From AP-15 sp963703855 (GTDB lineage: Bacteria > Pseudomonadota > Alphaproteobacteria > ATCC43930 > CGMCC-115725), in NCBI GenBank assembly GCA_963703855.1, contig CAVPFW010000020.1, positions 56,082 through 120,081 of the forward strand: a stretch of 64,000 bases of DNA, given 5' to 3'. The notes beneath the pieces are model-generated. The model was not told the DNA's origin. It ran no database searches and was given only the letters and a program-made list of their open reading frames with translations. The translations under genes and the position numbers were made by a program. Shown piece after piece: positions 1 through 8,812 of this stretch (position 1 is the first letter of the stretch; each line of letters begins with the position of its first letter).

Positions 1-182
1 TGATGCTCTCTCTCGCCGGCGAGCGCGGCCTGGTAAAGGGGATCGTCATCCCCGCGATCGTCCGGGGGCAGCGCTTCCTCCAATAACCGTTGGATGAACT
101 TGCTGCGCTGGCGGACCGAAACGCTGCGCTTAAATCGCCTGACAAGCTCGTCCGGAAGATGGATCAGCAATTGCGCGGTGGG
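1..182 (-). CDS. Ribbon-helix-helix (CopG-like) protein, partial
   Basis: The minus strand reads, without a stop to the window edge, a peptide with TAQLLIHLPDELVRRF followed by RQRSKFIQRLLEEALP and an acidic tail (DDRGDDDPLYQAAL). The short beta strand, the LPDEL turn and the second helix ending in RLLEEAL are typical of ribbon-helix-helix DNA-binding proteins, many of which are type II antitoxins. The C-terminus lies outside the window, so a partner toxin would be to the left and cannot be seen. I found no convincing ATG, GTG or TTG in this frame near the expected N-terminus, so the right-hand boundary is approximate. It could also be a decayed fragment. Family assignment is by eye only. Confidence 0.45.
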
Positions 183-324
183 CGTTCCGAGGTCCCCCGG
201 TCCACAGAAAGGAAATCGATATCGATATCCTCGGAGATCTGCACAAGATCTGCCGGTTGGCGCCGACAAAAATGCGGGCTCGGCGGCCACCCCCGCGACG
301 CGACGGCTCGGCCTTTGCGGACGC

Positions 325-1155
325 TCAGACCGGGTGCATCTCAAACCCGGCAGGGCGGCCGGCGCGGCTGGCGGCCTCGGCGGCGGGAAGGCCCGGGTCC
401 CACAAATTGGCGTCGAAGCGGTAGCCGTTGACCTGGTCGGCGGCGGCCGAGACCACCCACAGCAATGGCGGCACCATCTCGTCGGGCTCGACCAGGCGGG
501 CGGCGCGGCCCTCGCGGCTCATCGCGCGCATTTCCTCGGCCATGCCCGGCGTGTTGGCGCCGGCGCCGGGGTTGACGATGTTGATCGTCAGCCCAGTCCC
601 TTCGGCTTCCTTGGCCCACACCTCGGTCGCCATTTCGAGCGCCGCTTTCGACGCGCCGTAAGGGTGTGTCCCGGCCCGGTTCATCGTGTCGAGCTTGGTC
701 GTGACGTTGACGATGCGGCCCCAGCCCCGCGCGACCATGCCCGACGCGACCCGGCGCCCCAGCCGGTCGGCGGCGAGGTAGTTGGTGGCGATGACGTTGT
801 CGACGATCTCGTCGCCGACCTCCCAGAATTTCTGCAGCGACGGCCGCCGGTAGCGCGCCGGGTCGATATAGGTGAAGGTCAGGCCGGCATTGTTGACGAG
901 GATGTCGGCTGGACCGAACCGGCCCTGCGCCACCGCTACAACCCGGTCGCACTCGGCGGCTTCGCGCAGATCGGACACGAGCGGGTGGATGCGGTCAGCC
1001 AGCGGCGTGCCGGCAAGCTCACGCTCGATCTCGGCCACGTCGGCGGCGATGTGGCCGACCGCGAGCACCCGATGCCCCTCGCGCGCCAGCCCCAGCGCCA
1101 TTGCCCGGCCGAGCCCGCGCAGCCCGCCGGTGACGATCGCAACCCGCTGTTCCAT
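325..1155 (-). CDS. SDR family oxidoreductase
   Basis: A 276-residue short-chain dehydrogenase/reductase expected to act on a hydroxyl or carbonyl substrate with NAD(P)H in the cytoplasm. The N-terminal cofactor motif is TGGLRGLGRAMA (about residues 9-20), the structural motif is NNAG, and the catalytic YxxxK is present as YGASK. The region after the active site (NIVNPGAGANTPGMAEEM) is normal for the family. The ATG at 1155 follows a GGAGGGGATA ribosome-binding site. An upstream in-frame extension exists but has no SDR similarity, so I reject it. The gene is first in a minus-strand series with a luciferase-like oxidoreductase and a membrane methyltransferase, separated from them by palindromic repeats. 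The substrate cannot be read from sequence. Confidence 0.9.
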   Translation of the reverse strand: MEQRVAIVTGGLRGLGRAMALGLAREGHRVLAVGHIAADVAEIERELAGTPLADRIHPLVSDLREAAECDRVVAVAQGRFGPADILVNNAGLTFTYIDPARYRRPSLQKFWEVGDEIVDNVIATNYLAADRLGRRVASGMVARGWGRIVNVTTKLDTMNRAGTHPYGASKAALEMATEVWAKEAEGTGLTINIVNPGAGANTPGMAEEMRAMSREGRAARLVEPDEMVPPLLWVVSAAADQVNGYRFDANLWDPGLPAAEAASRAGRPAGFEMHPV

Positions 1156-1194
1156 TATCCCCTCCTGACCAACGGCTCGGGTTTCGCCCCTCAC

Positions 1195-1290
1195 CCCAAC
1201 CCTCTCCCCGCAAGCGGGGCGAGGGGAGGAGCCGCGCGTCTTATCCCCTCGCCCCGCGCGAGCGGGGAGACCCGCGCCAGCGGGAGGGTG
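1195..1290. repeat. Intergenic palindromic repeat, GAGAGGG-type
   Basis: The 167-nt gap between two minus-strand genes contains CCCTCTCCCC and CGGGGCGAGGGG facing each other, then a second CCCTCGCCCC / GAGCGGGGAG pair. Related palindromes lie at 7537-7564, 33581-33605 and 53676-53800. These are REP-like dispersed repeats. They could affect mRNA ends but lack a T-tract. Confidence 0.6.
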
Positions 1291-1322
1291 AGCGGCCGGC
1301 ACCGCTGGTCTGCTTGTCGAGG

Positions 1323-2342
1323 TCACACCTGCGCCAGCGCCATCGGGGAGTCGGCGAAGGCCGGCATGATCTCCTCGGCGAAGGTCCTGAGGCCGGCGAC
1401 CGAGGCGCCCGTTGCGGCAAACAGCACATGCTCGACGCCGCCCGCCTCCAGCCGCTTCAATCGGGCGATGATCTCCTCGGGGGTGCCGAGCAACGGCGCG
1501 TCGTCGAGCACGAACGAATCCTCGTCCTCCTTGATGTGGGCGTAGCGCTCGGCGCCGGGGCCGCGGGCGAGATCGCCGATATTCTTCAGCACCTGGCGGC
1601 GGGTGGCGATCGCGCGCCGGCGTTCTTCGTCGTTGTGCACGATCTGCAGCCCGCGGGTGACGCCGACCGACATCGGGTCCCAAGGCCGGCCGACCCGGTC
1701 GCATTCCCGGCGGAAGGTGGCGACCCGGTCGATGATCAGATCGGTCGGGGCGATCTGGTCGAGCAGCAGGTTGTAGCCCTCGCGGGCGGCGCGGCCGATC
1801 AACTCGGCGCTGCCGGCGCCGAGCCAGAACGGCGGGTGCGGCTGCTGGATCGGGCTCGGCTCGACGACGACGTTGTCGAAATGCCAGCGCTTGCCGTGAT
1901 AGGAGAACCGCCCCGGCGAGGTCCACGCCTTGCGGATCACCTCCATCGCCTCGTCGAAACGCTCGGTCGCCTCCTCGGGGGCGATGCAGAAACCGGCGAA
2001 TTCGTAGCTGCGGTAGCCTTTGCCGACGCCGAAATCCAAGCGCCCGTTCGATAGGAGGTCGAGGGTCGCCGCCTGCTCGGCCACCAGGATCGGGTTGTGC
2101 CAGGGCAGCACGACGACCGCGGTGCCGAGGCGGATGCGCTCGGTGCGCGCCGCCAGATAGGCGAGCATGCTCATCGACGCCGACACCTGGCCAAACCCGG
2201 TGAAATGGTGCTCGACCAGAAAGACGCTCGAAAAGCCGAGCTTTTCGGCCTCGACCACGTAATTGACGAAGTCGTGATAGGCGGAGCTGTCGCCGGCCGG
2301 CCCGCCCTTGGCCCGCGCCCCGCCGAATAGCCCGAATTTCAT
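1323..2342 (-). CDS. LLM class flavin-dependent oxidoreductase
   Basis: A 339-residue member of the bacterial luciferase-like monooxygenase family, which uses FMNH2 or F420 to oxidise small organic molecules. It starts MKFGLFGGARAKG. It carries family landmarks SVFLVEHHFTGFG (about residues 40-52), RIRLGTAVVVLPWHNPILVA (about 80-99) and LDFGVGKGYRSYEF. The ATG at 2342 is preferred over a longer in-frame extension because it begins exactly at the first beta strand of the barrel. Length is normal for the family. No flavin reductase partner is adjacent. The substrate is unknown. Confidence 0.9.
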   Translation of the reverse strand: MKFGLFGGARAKGGPAGDSSAYHDFVNYVVEAEKLGFSSVFLVEHHFTGFGQVSASMSMLAYLAARTERIRLGTAVVVLPWHNPILVAEQAATLDLLSNGRLDFGVGKGYRSYEFAGFCIAPEEATERFDEAMEVIRKAWTSPGRFSYHGKRWHFDNVVVEPSPIQQPHPPFWLGAGSAELIGRAAREGYNLLLDQIAPTDLIIDRVATFRRECDRVGRPWDPMSVGVTRGLQIVHNDEERRRAIATRRQVLKNIGDLARGPGAERYAHIKEDEDSFVLDDAPLLGTPEEIIARLKRLEAGGVEHVLFAATGASVAGLRTFAEEIMPAFADSPMALAQV

Positions 2343-2421
2343 GCGCCCGCTCCGAGAACCGCGTCGCGCCAATATATGGCGCGAGGCTGGTCCGGTCGAG
2401 GCCGGGGCCCAGCGGGCACGC

Positions 2422-3000
2422 TCAAAACAGCGGCGGGATCAGCGCCGAGGTCTGGTCGCGGTATTGCTCGTATTCGGGAAAGGTCTGGCGCATGCGCGCC
2501 TCCTCGACCCGGATCTTCCACAGGAAACCGAGCAGCGCGCAGCCGACGGCGAGCAGCGCCCGCCATTCGCCGATCGCCGCCGCGGTGCCGATCAGCGCGA
2601 GCAGCAGCCCGGTATAGATCGGATGCCGAACCACCCGATAAGGACCCGAGCGGACGAGCTGATGATCCTGTTTGACCGTGATGATGCCGCTCCAATTGCG
2701 CCCGAGATGCCAGCGCGCCCATACCGCGAGCCCGAGCCCGGCTGCGACCGCGACGGCGCCCAGCAAGGGCACGACTCTTCCCGGCGGCCGGAAGCGCGCC
2801 GTCAGCAGCGGCGGCAGCAAGCGCGGCGCCGCCAGCAGCACGGCGCAAACGAGTAGCGGGATCACATGGAGCGCGCGCGAGCCGGCGGATTCCCGCCACC
2901 GCGTCGGCTTGGTGCAGCCGGCGAGGACAATCCACAACGCCGCCCAGGCAAGCCACATGGCCGGGATGACGAAGCGGGTGTTCAAATTGAGGATGGTCAT
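2422..3000 (-). CDS. Isoprenylcysteine carboxyl methyltransferase family protein
   Basis: A 192-residue membrane protein with about four or five hydrophobic segments. Near the C-terminus it has the ICMT/PEMT signature: LVRSGPYRVVRHPIYTG, then FLWKIRVEEARMRQTFPEYE. These residues bind S-adenosylmethionine in the family, which methylates small or lipid substrates at the membrane. The ATG at 3000 gives MTILNLNTRF and a normal first membrane helix. A longer in-frame extension runs through the junction with the adjacent IS remnant and is rejected. In bacteria the physiological substrate is usually unknown. Confidence 0.85.
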   Translation of the reverse strand: MTILNLNTRFVIPAMWLAWAALWIVLAGCTKPTRWRESAGSRALHVIPLLVCAVLLAAPRLLPPLLTARFRPPGRVVPLLGAVAVAAGLGLAVWARWHLGRNWSGIITVKQDHQLVRSGPYRVVRHPIYTGLLLALIGTAAAIGEWRALLAVGCALLGFLWKIRVEEARMRQTFPEYEQYRDQTSALIPPLF

Positions 3001-3176
3001 CTGGGTTCCCGGTGCGCGCAGGCGGGAAGGCTGGCGCGCGGCCAGCCGAACATTCTCCCGACTAGCGGCGTGATGCCGCTCACCGAGGCGTGGTTTTCCG
3101 TGGCGTCGCGGAACGCTGGTGATCGGGGTTTGAGGTTGCGCCGAGGGGTTTGTAGTGGGGCATCCGGCCCCGTCAG

Positions 3177-4205
3177 TCACGGCGGCAATTTCGCGATACT
3201 ACCGACGAGATCGGCGAAGCCGGCCTGATAGGGGAAGGCACTCGGCAGGGCGATCTTTATGCGGGTGACCATTTCCGTGACACGACCGGCCACCTTGATC
3301 AGGCAAAGGCGGATCGTATCGAACTGGGCGTCGCGCCAGAACGATGTCCGGGGCGCCAGACCGCGCAGGTTCAGCATCAGCCAGTAGGCTGCGGTGTGGA
3401 TCAGCAGCCGGAACTGGTTGGCCGTCGCCTTGGTGCACGAGGTGCGGTCGGAGGCGAGGTGCAGCTTGTGCGCCTTGATCAGGTTTTCGGCCTGCCCGCG
3501 CGCGCAATAGATTTTCTCGTAAAGCGATTTGGGCAGGCCCGCGCAGGTTGGTGACGATAAAGCGGCTGTCGACGCCTTGAGCGGAGGCCTCGACGCGGGC
3601 GATGACACGACGCTCGACCTTCCAGCTTGTCGCGGCGTAGCGGAAGTCGCCGTAGCGGCGCACTTTGTCGGCCTCGCCGTCGAGCCGACCGAGTGCAGCA
3701 TCCTCGGCGAGATTGCCGACCCGGCGCAGCAGCACCGCGTTGCCGGCGAGGCCGAAGATGTAGCCGATGCGCTTGCGCTCGCACCACGCCATGGCTTCGG
3801 GCCGCGCGTAATGGCTGTCGCCCGCACAATGATGTCGACCGACGGCCAGCGGGCGCGGATATGGCCGATGACATGGCGCAGCACCAGCGTCACCTCGGCC
3901 CCGTCCGGCGTCTTGCCGGGGCGCAGGATGATCGCCACCGGCTTGGCCGTAGTGGCCTCGTAGATGTGGATCGGCTGGAAGCAGCGGCTGTCGTAGTAGG
4001 CGTTGAACAGCGCCAGCTGCTGGCCGCCGTGAACCCGGTCCTCGGTGTCGTCGATGTCGAGCACGATGCGCCGGGGGACCTGTTGGAAGCTGTCGCAGAA
4101 TACCTCGACCATCGCCGCCATCATCCGCTTGAGTGCGGTCGGGCCGGGCAGGTTTTCGAGCCGGCTGATGGTCGGTTGCGAGAGGAGGTGCGCACAGCCG
4201 GCGCC
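3177..4205 (-). pseudogene. IS1380-type transposase remnant
   Basis: The N-terminal part reads SQPTISRLENLPG, then VEVFCDSFQQVP and a DIDDTEDRVHGGQQ motif, typical of the DDE catalytic core of IS1380 transposases. The reading continues in a second frame (DSHYARPEAMAWCERKRIGY to SRFIVTNLRG). It then returns to the first (LPKSLYEKIYCARGQAENL, TANQFRLLIHTAAYWLMLNL). This means a 1-nt loss near 3829 and a 1-nt gain near 3545. The first part of the protein, normally before SQPTISR, is absent; similarity stops near 4205, about 55 nt before the next gene. Terminal inverted repeats were not identified. It is clearly non-functional as read. Confidence 0.85.
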
Positions 4206-4261
4206 CTTTTGCTATGATCGCGGGTCTGAGGTCGCGATCGCACGATGGGAGGAGGCGACAG

Positions 4262-5323
4262 ATGGGCGAAATTCTCGGTATCGGGGTTACCCATTTTCCG
4301 GGATTGATGCTGCCCGATCAATATATGAGCTCGTTCCTGACCCGCACCCTGAAGAGCGAGCGGGTGCCGCAGGACATGAAAGACCCGGCGCGCTGGCCCG
4401 AGCCATTGCGGCAGGAGCTGGCCGCCAACGAGAACGGCGCCGCCGCGGCCGAGCATCGCCGCCGGCTGGTCGGCGGGTTCCGCAAGGTGCGCGAGGCGCT
4501 CGATGCGTTTGCCCCGGACTTCGTGCTGATCTGGGGCGACGACCAGTACGAGAACTTTCGCGAGGACGGGGTTCCGTCGTTCTGCGTCTTCGCGCTCGAC
4601 GGGGTCGATTGCCGGCCGTTCGGACGCCCCGGCCGGGCCGAGCTCGGCAATGTCTGGGGCGAAACACCCGACAAGGTCGTCCGCGTCGAGGGGCACCGCG
4701 CCGCCGCATCCTATCTGGCCGCCTCGCTGATCAAGGCCGATTACGATGTCAGCTACGCCTATCGGATGCGCCACGAGCTGGGTCTGCCGCACGCCTTCAT
4801 CAACACGATCCTCTACCTCGATTACGACCGGCGCGGGCTCCCCTATCCGATCGTGCCGTTTCACGTCAATTGCTACGGCTCCTCGGTCATCGCCAAGCGC
4901 GGCTCGAGCGCGCACCTGACCGGCGAGGCCGACCCGAACGCGGTCGACCCGCCCGGCCCGAACCCGTCGCGCTGCTTCGATGTCGGGGGTGCCGTCGCCC
5001 GTGCGCTCGCCGACAGCCCGTGGCGGGTGGCGCTCGTCGCCTCGTCGAGCTGGTCGCACGCCTTCCTGACGGCCAAGCACCATTGGATCTATCCCGATGT
5101 CGCGAGCGACCGGGCGCGCTTCGACGAGCTCGCCTCGGGCAAGTTCGCCCGTTGGCGCGATCTGACGACCGAGCAGATCGAGGATGCGGGCCAGCAGGAG
5201 TTCCTGAACTGGGTCTGCCTCGCCGGGGCGATGGACGCGCTCGGCCGCAAACCCGAGATCGTCGACTACGTCGAATCCTACCTGTTCAACTCCGACAAGT
5301 GCTTCGCGCTGTTCCGGCCCTGA
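4262..5323 (+). CDS. Class III extradiol dioxygenase (LigB-like)
   Basis: A 353-residue protein of the LigB superfamily, whose members use Fe(II) to open catecholic rings. It begins MGEILGIGVTHFPGL with the family's first metal-binding histidine at about residue 11. It continues with FAPDFVLIWGDDQYENF (about 98-114), FINTILYLDYD and VALVASSSWSHAFL near the C-terminal active-site region. The ATG at 4262 has a GGGAGGAGGCGA ribosome-binding site, whereas a longer in-frame start does not. The IS1380 remnant ends about 55 nt upstream, so the native promoter may have been lost or replaced. No other ring-cleavage pathway gene is adjacent, so the substrate is uncertain. Confidence 0.85.
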   Translation: MGEILGIGVTHFPGLMLPDQYMSSFLTRTLKSERVPQDMKDPARWPEPLRQELAANENGAAAAEHRRRLVGGFRKVREALDAFAPDFVLIWGDDQYENFREDGVPSFCVFALDGVDCRPFGRPGRAELGNVWGETPDKVVRVEGHRAAASYLAASLIKADYDVSYAYRMRHELGLPHAFINTILYLDYDRRGLPYPIVPFHVNCYGSSVIAKRGSSAHLTGEADPNAVDPPGPNPSRCFDVGGAVARALADSPWRVALVASSSWSHAFLTAKHHWIYPDVASDRARFDELASGKFARWRDLTTEQIEDAGQQEFLNWVCLAGAMDALGRKPEIVDYVESYLFNSDKCFALFRP

Positions 5324-5424
5324 TCGATCGCTGATCCGGGCATTGCGCCGCCGGCCGGAGCCCCGCCGGCAACCTTGGCGCCGATCCGGTGTTTTCCTCG
5401 TCACAAGCCGAGGGAGATTGCCGC

Positions 5425-7524
5425 ATGGCCAAATCCAAGCCCACCCACCCGCCGGCCGCCAAGACTGGCGCCGGCGGCGAACTGCATCAATTGCCCGCCG
5501 AGGGCGGCGATGTATTGACCACCAATCAAGGCGTCGTCGTCGCCGATAACCAGAATTCGCTCAAGTCGAACTCGCGCGGGCCGACCCTGCTCGAAGACTT
5601 CATCTTGCGCGAGAAGATCACCCATTTCGACCATGAGCGCATCCCCGAGCGCATCGTCCATGCCCGCGGCTCCGGCGCGCACGGCTATTTCGAGCTGACC
5701 CAATCATTGAGCCAATATACCAAGGCCGATTTCCTGCAGCGCCCCGGCGAGAAGATCCCGGTGTTCGTGCGCATTTCGACCGTCGCGGGCGGCGCCGGCT
5801 CGGGCGATCTGGCGCGCGACGTGCGCGGCTTCGCCACCAAATTCTATACGAAGGAAGGCAATTTCGACCTGGTCGGCAACAACATCCCGGTCTTCTTTAT
5901 CCAGGACGCGATCAAGTTCCCCGACCTGATTCACTCGGTCAAGATGGAGCCCGACCGCGGCTTTCCGCAGGCAGCCTCGGCGCACGACACCTTCTGGGAC
6001 TTCGTGTCGCTGATGCCGGAAAGCATGCACATGATCATGTGGGCGATGTCGGACCGCGCGATCCCGCGCTCTTTGCGCATGATCGAAGGGTTCGGCGTCA
6101 ACACCTTTCGCCTCGTCGACGCCAACGGCAAGCCGACCTTCGTCAAGTTCCACTGGCGGCCCAAGCTCGGCATGCAGTCGGTGCTGTGGGACGAGGCGGT
6201 CAAGATCAACGGCGCCGACCCCGACTTTCACCGCCGCGACCTGTGGGAGGCGATCGATTCAGGCGACTTTCCGGAATGGGAATTCGGGGTCCAGCTGTTC
6301 GACGAGAAACAGGCCGCCGGCTTCGACTTCGACGTGCTCGACGCGACCAAGCTCGTCCCCGAGGAGCTCGTGCCATTGAAGATCGTCGGGCATATGGTGC
6401 TCGACCGCAATCCGGACAATTTCTTCGCCGAGACCGAGCAGGTCGCGTTTTGCCCGGGCAATGTCGTGCCGGGGATCGACTTCAGCAACGATCCGCTGCT
6501 GCAGGGCCGGCTGTTCTCCTATATCGATACCCAGCTGATCCGGCTCGGGGGCCCGAACTTCAACGAGATCCCGGTCAACCAGCCGAAATGCCCGTGGGCC
6601 AATCTGCAGCGCGACGGGCATATGCGCATGCGGGTGGCGAAAGGCCGCGTCTCGTACGAGCCGAACACGCTCGCCCCCGAAGCGCCTCGCGCCGACCCCG
6701 CCCAGGGCTTCGCCGGGCTCACTCGGCCGGAGAGCGGCGACACGATGCGTATCCGGCCGGAATCGTTTGCCGACCACTACACCCAGGCGCGCTTGTTCTT
6801 CCTGAGCCAGACCAAGCCCGAGCAGAACCATATCGTCTCGGCATTGGTTTTCGAGCTGAGCAAGGTCGAGACCCCGGCGGTCCGCGAGCGCGTCGTCTCC
6901 CAGCTGATGCATGTCGACGACAGCCTGGCAAAGCGGGTCGCCGCCGGGCTGCGGCTCGAAGGCAGGATCGAGCCCGCGGCGACCAAGGTCCCGGCGCGGC
7001 GCGAGGTCGAGCCCTCGCCCGCCCTCAGCATCATCGGCAAGGCGCCGCAGACCGTCAAAGGGCGGGTGATCGGCTGCCTGGTCAGCGACGGCGCCGACCG
7101 CTCCCTCGTCGACGCGCTGCGCATCGCGGTGGAAAAGGAGGGGGCCAAGCTCAAGATCGTGGCGCCGCATGTCGGCGGGGCCAAGACCGCCGACGGCAAA
7201 TTGCTCGCGGCCGATATGCGCATCGACGGCGGCCCCTCGATCCTGTTCGACGCGGTGGCGCTGATCGTGTCCGACACCGGCGCCAAGGAGCTCGCGCGCG
7301 AAGCGGCGGCGGTCGGCTTCATCGCCGACGCGTTCAATCACCTGAAGGTCATCGGCCACGTCGCCGCCGCCGAACCGCTGCTGCGCCGCGCCGGGATCAC
7401 CGCCGAGCTCGCCGATGAAGGCGTCATCCCGCTGGCGAACGCCGGCGCCGTTGCCGGCTTTATCGCCGCCGCCAAAAAAATGCGCGTCTGGGACCGCGAG
7501 CCAAAGGTGCGAAACATTCCTTGA
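5425..7524 (+). CDS. katE: Large-subunit (clade II) catalase with C-terminal DJ-1-like domain
   Basis: A 699-residue catalase that breaks down hydrogen peroxide. The haem-pocket residues are visible: His in RIVHARGSGAHGYFE (about residue 79), Asn in LVGNNIPVFF (about 151), and the haem-ligand Tyr in RLFSYIDTQLIRLGG (about 365). Residues from about 540 to the end form the flavodoxin/DJ-1-like domain that distinguishes large-subunit KatE/HPII enzymes from small catalases (GRVIGCLVSDGAD onward). The ATG at 5425 has GAGGGAGATT upstream. No regulator is adjacent. The gene symbol is by family resemblance. Confidence 0.93.
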   Translation: MAKSKPTHPPAAKTGAGGELHQLPAEGGDVLTTNQGVVVADNQNSLKSNSRGPTLLEDFILREKITHFDHERIPERIVHARGSGAHGYFELTQSLSQYTKADFLQRPGEKIPVFVRISTVAGGAGSGDLARDVRGFATKFYTKEGNFDLVGNNIPVFFIQDAIKFPDLIHSVKMEPDRGFPQAASAHDTFWDFVSLMPESMHMIMWAMSDRAIPRSLRMIEGFGVNTFRLVDANGKPTFVKFHWRPKLGMQSVLWDEAVKINGADPDFHRRDLWEAIDSGDFPEWEFGVQLFDEKQAAGFDFDVLDATKLVPEELVPLKIVGHMVLDRNPDNFFAETEQVAFCPGNVVPGIDFSNDPLLQGRLFSYIDTQLIRLGGPNFNEIPVNQPKCPWANLQRDGHMRMRVAKGRVSYEPNTLAPEAPRADPAQGFAGLTRPESGDTMRIRPESFADHYTQARLFFLSQTKPEQNHIVSALVFELSKVETPAVRERVVSQLMHVDDSLAKRVAAGLRLEGRIEPAATKVPARREVEPSPALSIIGKAPQTVKGRVIGCLVSDGADRSLVDALRIAVEKEGAKLKIVAPHVGGAKTADGKLLAADMRIDGGPSILFDAVALIVSDTGAKELAREAAAVGFIADAFNHLKVIGHVAAAEPLLRRAGITAELADEGVIPLANAGAVAGFIAAAKKMRVWDREPKVRNIP

Positions 7525-7536
7525 AGCACCGTTCCT

Positions 7537-7564
7537 CCCTCTCCCTCGCCGGCGGGGGAGAGGG
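7537..7564. repeat. Palindromic repeat, CCCTCTCCC type
   Basis: CCCTCTCCCTCGCC pairs with GGCGGGGGAGAGGG immediately after the catalase gene. It is a member of the dispersed family also seen at 1200, 33581 and 53750. The rest of the 240-nt gap to the MOSC gene shows no other clear feature. Confidence 0.6.
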
Positions 7565-7764
7565 TTGGGTGACGGGTCCTTCTTTCTGCGCTGCGTCGCC
7601 AGCGCCCGATGCAGCTGCGAAAGCGGGACCCAGAGCCTGCCTTCGCTCGAACAGGGCCGCAAACGCACAAGCAGTTGTTCTCGCGCGCGCTGGAGCCTAT
7701 CCTCGGGCCGGCCAAACGTCGCGCCCGTGGGCGCGGGCGACGCCTGTTCAAGACAGAGGAAGAA

Positions 7765-8307
7765 ATGGGAGGAATTGTCGCCGCGGTCAGCCGCAGCCCG
7801 CGGCATACCTTGGCCAAGCCGAACGAAGACAGCATCCGGCTGGTGGCCGGGATGGGGGTCGAGGGCGACGCTCATCAAGGCACGACGGTCAAGCACCGCT
7901 CGCGGGTCGCGCGCAACCCGGCCGAGCCCAATCTGCGCCAGGTGCACCTGATCCACGCCGAACTGCATGACGAGCTGCGCAAGGCGGGCTTCGCCGTCGC
8001 ACCCGGGCAGATGGGCGAGAACATCACTACGTCAGGGGTCGACCTGCTCGGCCTCGCGGCCGGCACCCGGCTGCATCTCGGCGCCAGCGCGGTGGTCGAG
8101 GTGACCGGGCTGCGCAACCCCTGCGCCCAGCTCGACAAGATCCACCAAGGGCTGATGGCCGCGACCCTCGACCGCGACGAGCACGGCAGCCTCGTCCGCA
8201 AGGCCGGGATCATGGGGGTCGTCCTTGCCGAGGGCGATGTGCGCCCCGGCGACCCGATCCGGGTCGAGCCCCCGCCCGCGCCGCACCAACCCCTCCCGGT
8301 GGTCTGA
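7765..8307 (+). CDS. MOSC domain-containing protein
   Basis: A 180-residue MOSC (molybdenum cofactor sulfurase C-terminal) domain protein. Such proteins bind or deliver sulfur to molybdenum centres or act in detoxification. It contains GMGVEGDAHQG, then VHLIHAELHDEL, GQMGENITTSGVDLL and the conserved cysteine motif GLRNPCAQLDKI (about residues 113-124). The ATG at 7765 follows AGAGGAAGA and begins at the domain edge. A longer in-frame start at 7609 adds a basic, repeat-derived stretch and is rejected. No molybdoenzyme is nearby. Confidence 0.88.
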   Translation: MGGIVAAVSRSPRHTLAKPNEDSIRLVAGMGVEGDAHQGTTVKHRSRVARNPAEPNLRQVHLIHAELHDELRKAGFAVAPGQMGENITTSGVDLLGLAAGTRLHLGASAVVEVTGLRNPCAQLDKIHQGLMAATLDRDEHGSLVRKAGIMGVVLAEGDVRPGDPIRVEPPPAPHQPLPVV

Positions 8308-8518
8308 AAGAGGTTGTCGCCAACCCTCCGATCGCTTTCCGCCCGGCGGGAAGCTGGAGGCGCCCGGCCGGTTGCGCTCCCCGCCCCTCTCGGTGCGCAC
8401 ATGCGCGCCCCTATGGTGGCGCATCTCCGATGCGCCGGGGGGTCCCTGCTTCTCCCCGCCGGTGCCGATCTCGGTCATGCTGCTGCAAACCTAACCATTG
8501 TGACCATAGCCCCGCTCT

Positions 8519-8617
8519 CGTCATCCCCGGCGAAGGTCGGGACCCATGTCAGCCATAGGCACCCGCCGGAGCCCGTCCTCGGTCGGTCGACGGCCGGACC
8601 CGTGGGCCGGTGTGGCA
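8519..8617. repeat. Dispersed intergenic repeat, copy 1
   Basis: This part of the 505-nt gap between the MOSC gene and the next minus-strand gene closely matches 48944-49066. Shared blocks in order are GGACCCATGTC, GGAGCCCGTCC, a GACGGCCGG stretch and CCCGTGGGCCGGT. The copies differ by small gaps. To its right, 8638-8772 on the minus strand encodes 44 residues ending in IGLWRHRIDPVEQF that could be a gene remnant, but I do not recognise the family. Confidence 0.65.
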
Positions 8618-8812
8618 ACTTGCCTCGGCACCACCTGTCAGAATTGCTCCACTGGATCGATGCGGTGGCGCCAAAGGCCGATATGGTCGATCAGCGCGCC
8701 GGCGACGAGCGCCGGTCGGCCGTAGATCGGCGCGGCATTGACCTTGGCCCCGCGTTGCGCGGGCGCACCCATCGGCGGCCGCGCACGGCACCCGCCAACG
8801 CACGCTGAAGGG

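Noticed and set aside
7609..7764. Longer start for the MOSC protein
   Set aside because: The extra 52 residues are basic and derived from repeat-containing DNA; the ATG at 7765 has a ribosome-binding site and begins at the domain.
8638..8772. Short minus-strand peptide ending IGLWRHRIDPVEQF, possible gene remnant
   Set aside because: It looks protein-like but is only about 44 residues and I could not assign a family, so I do not list it as a gene.
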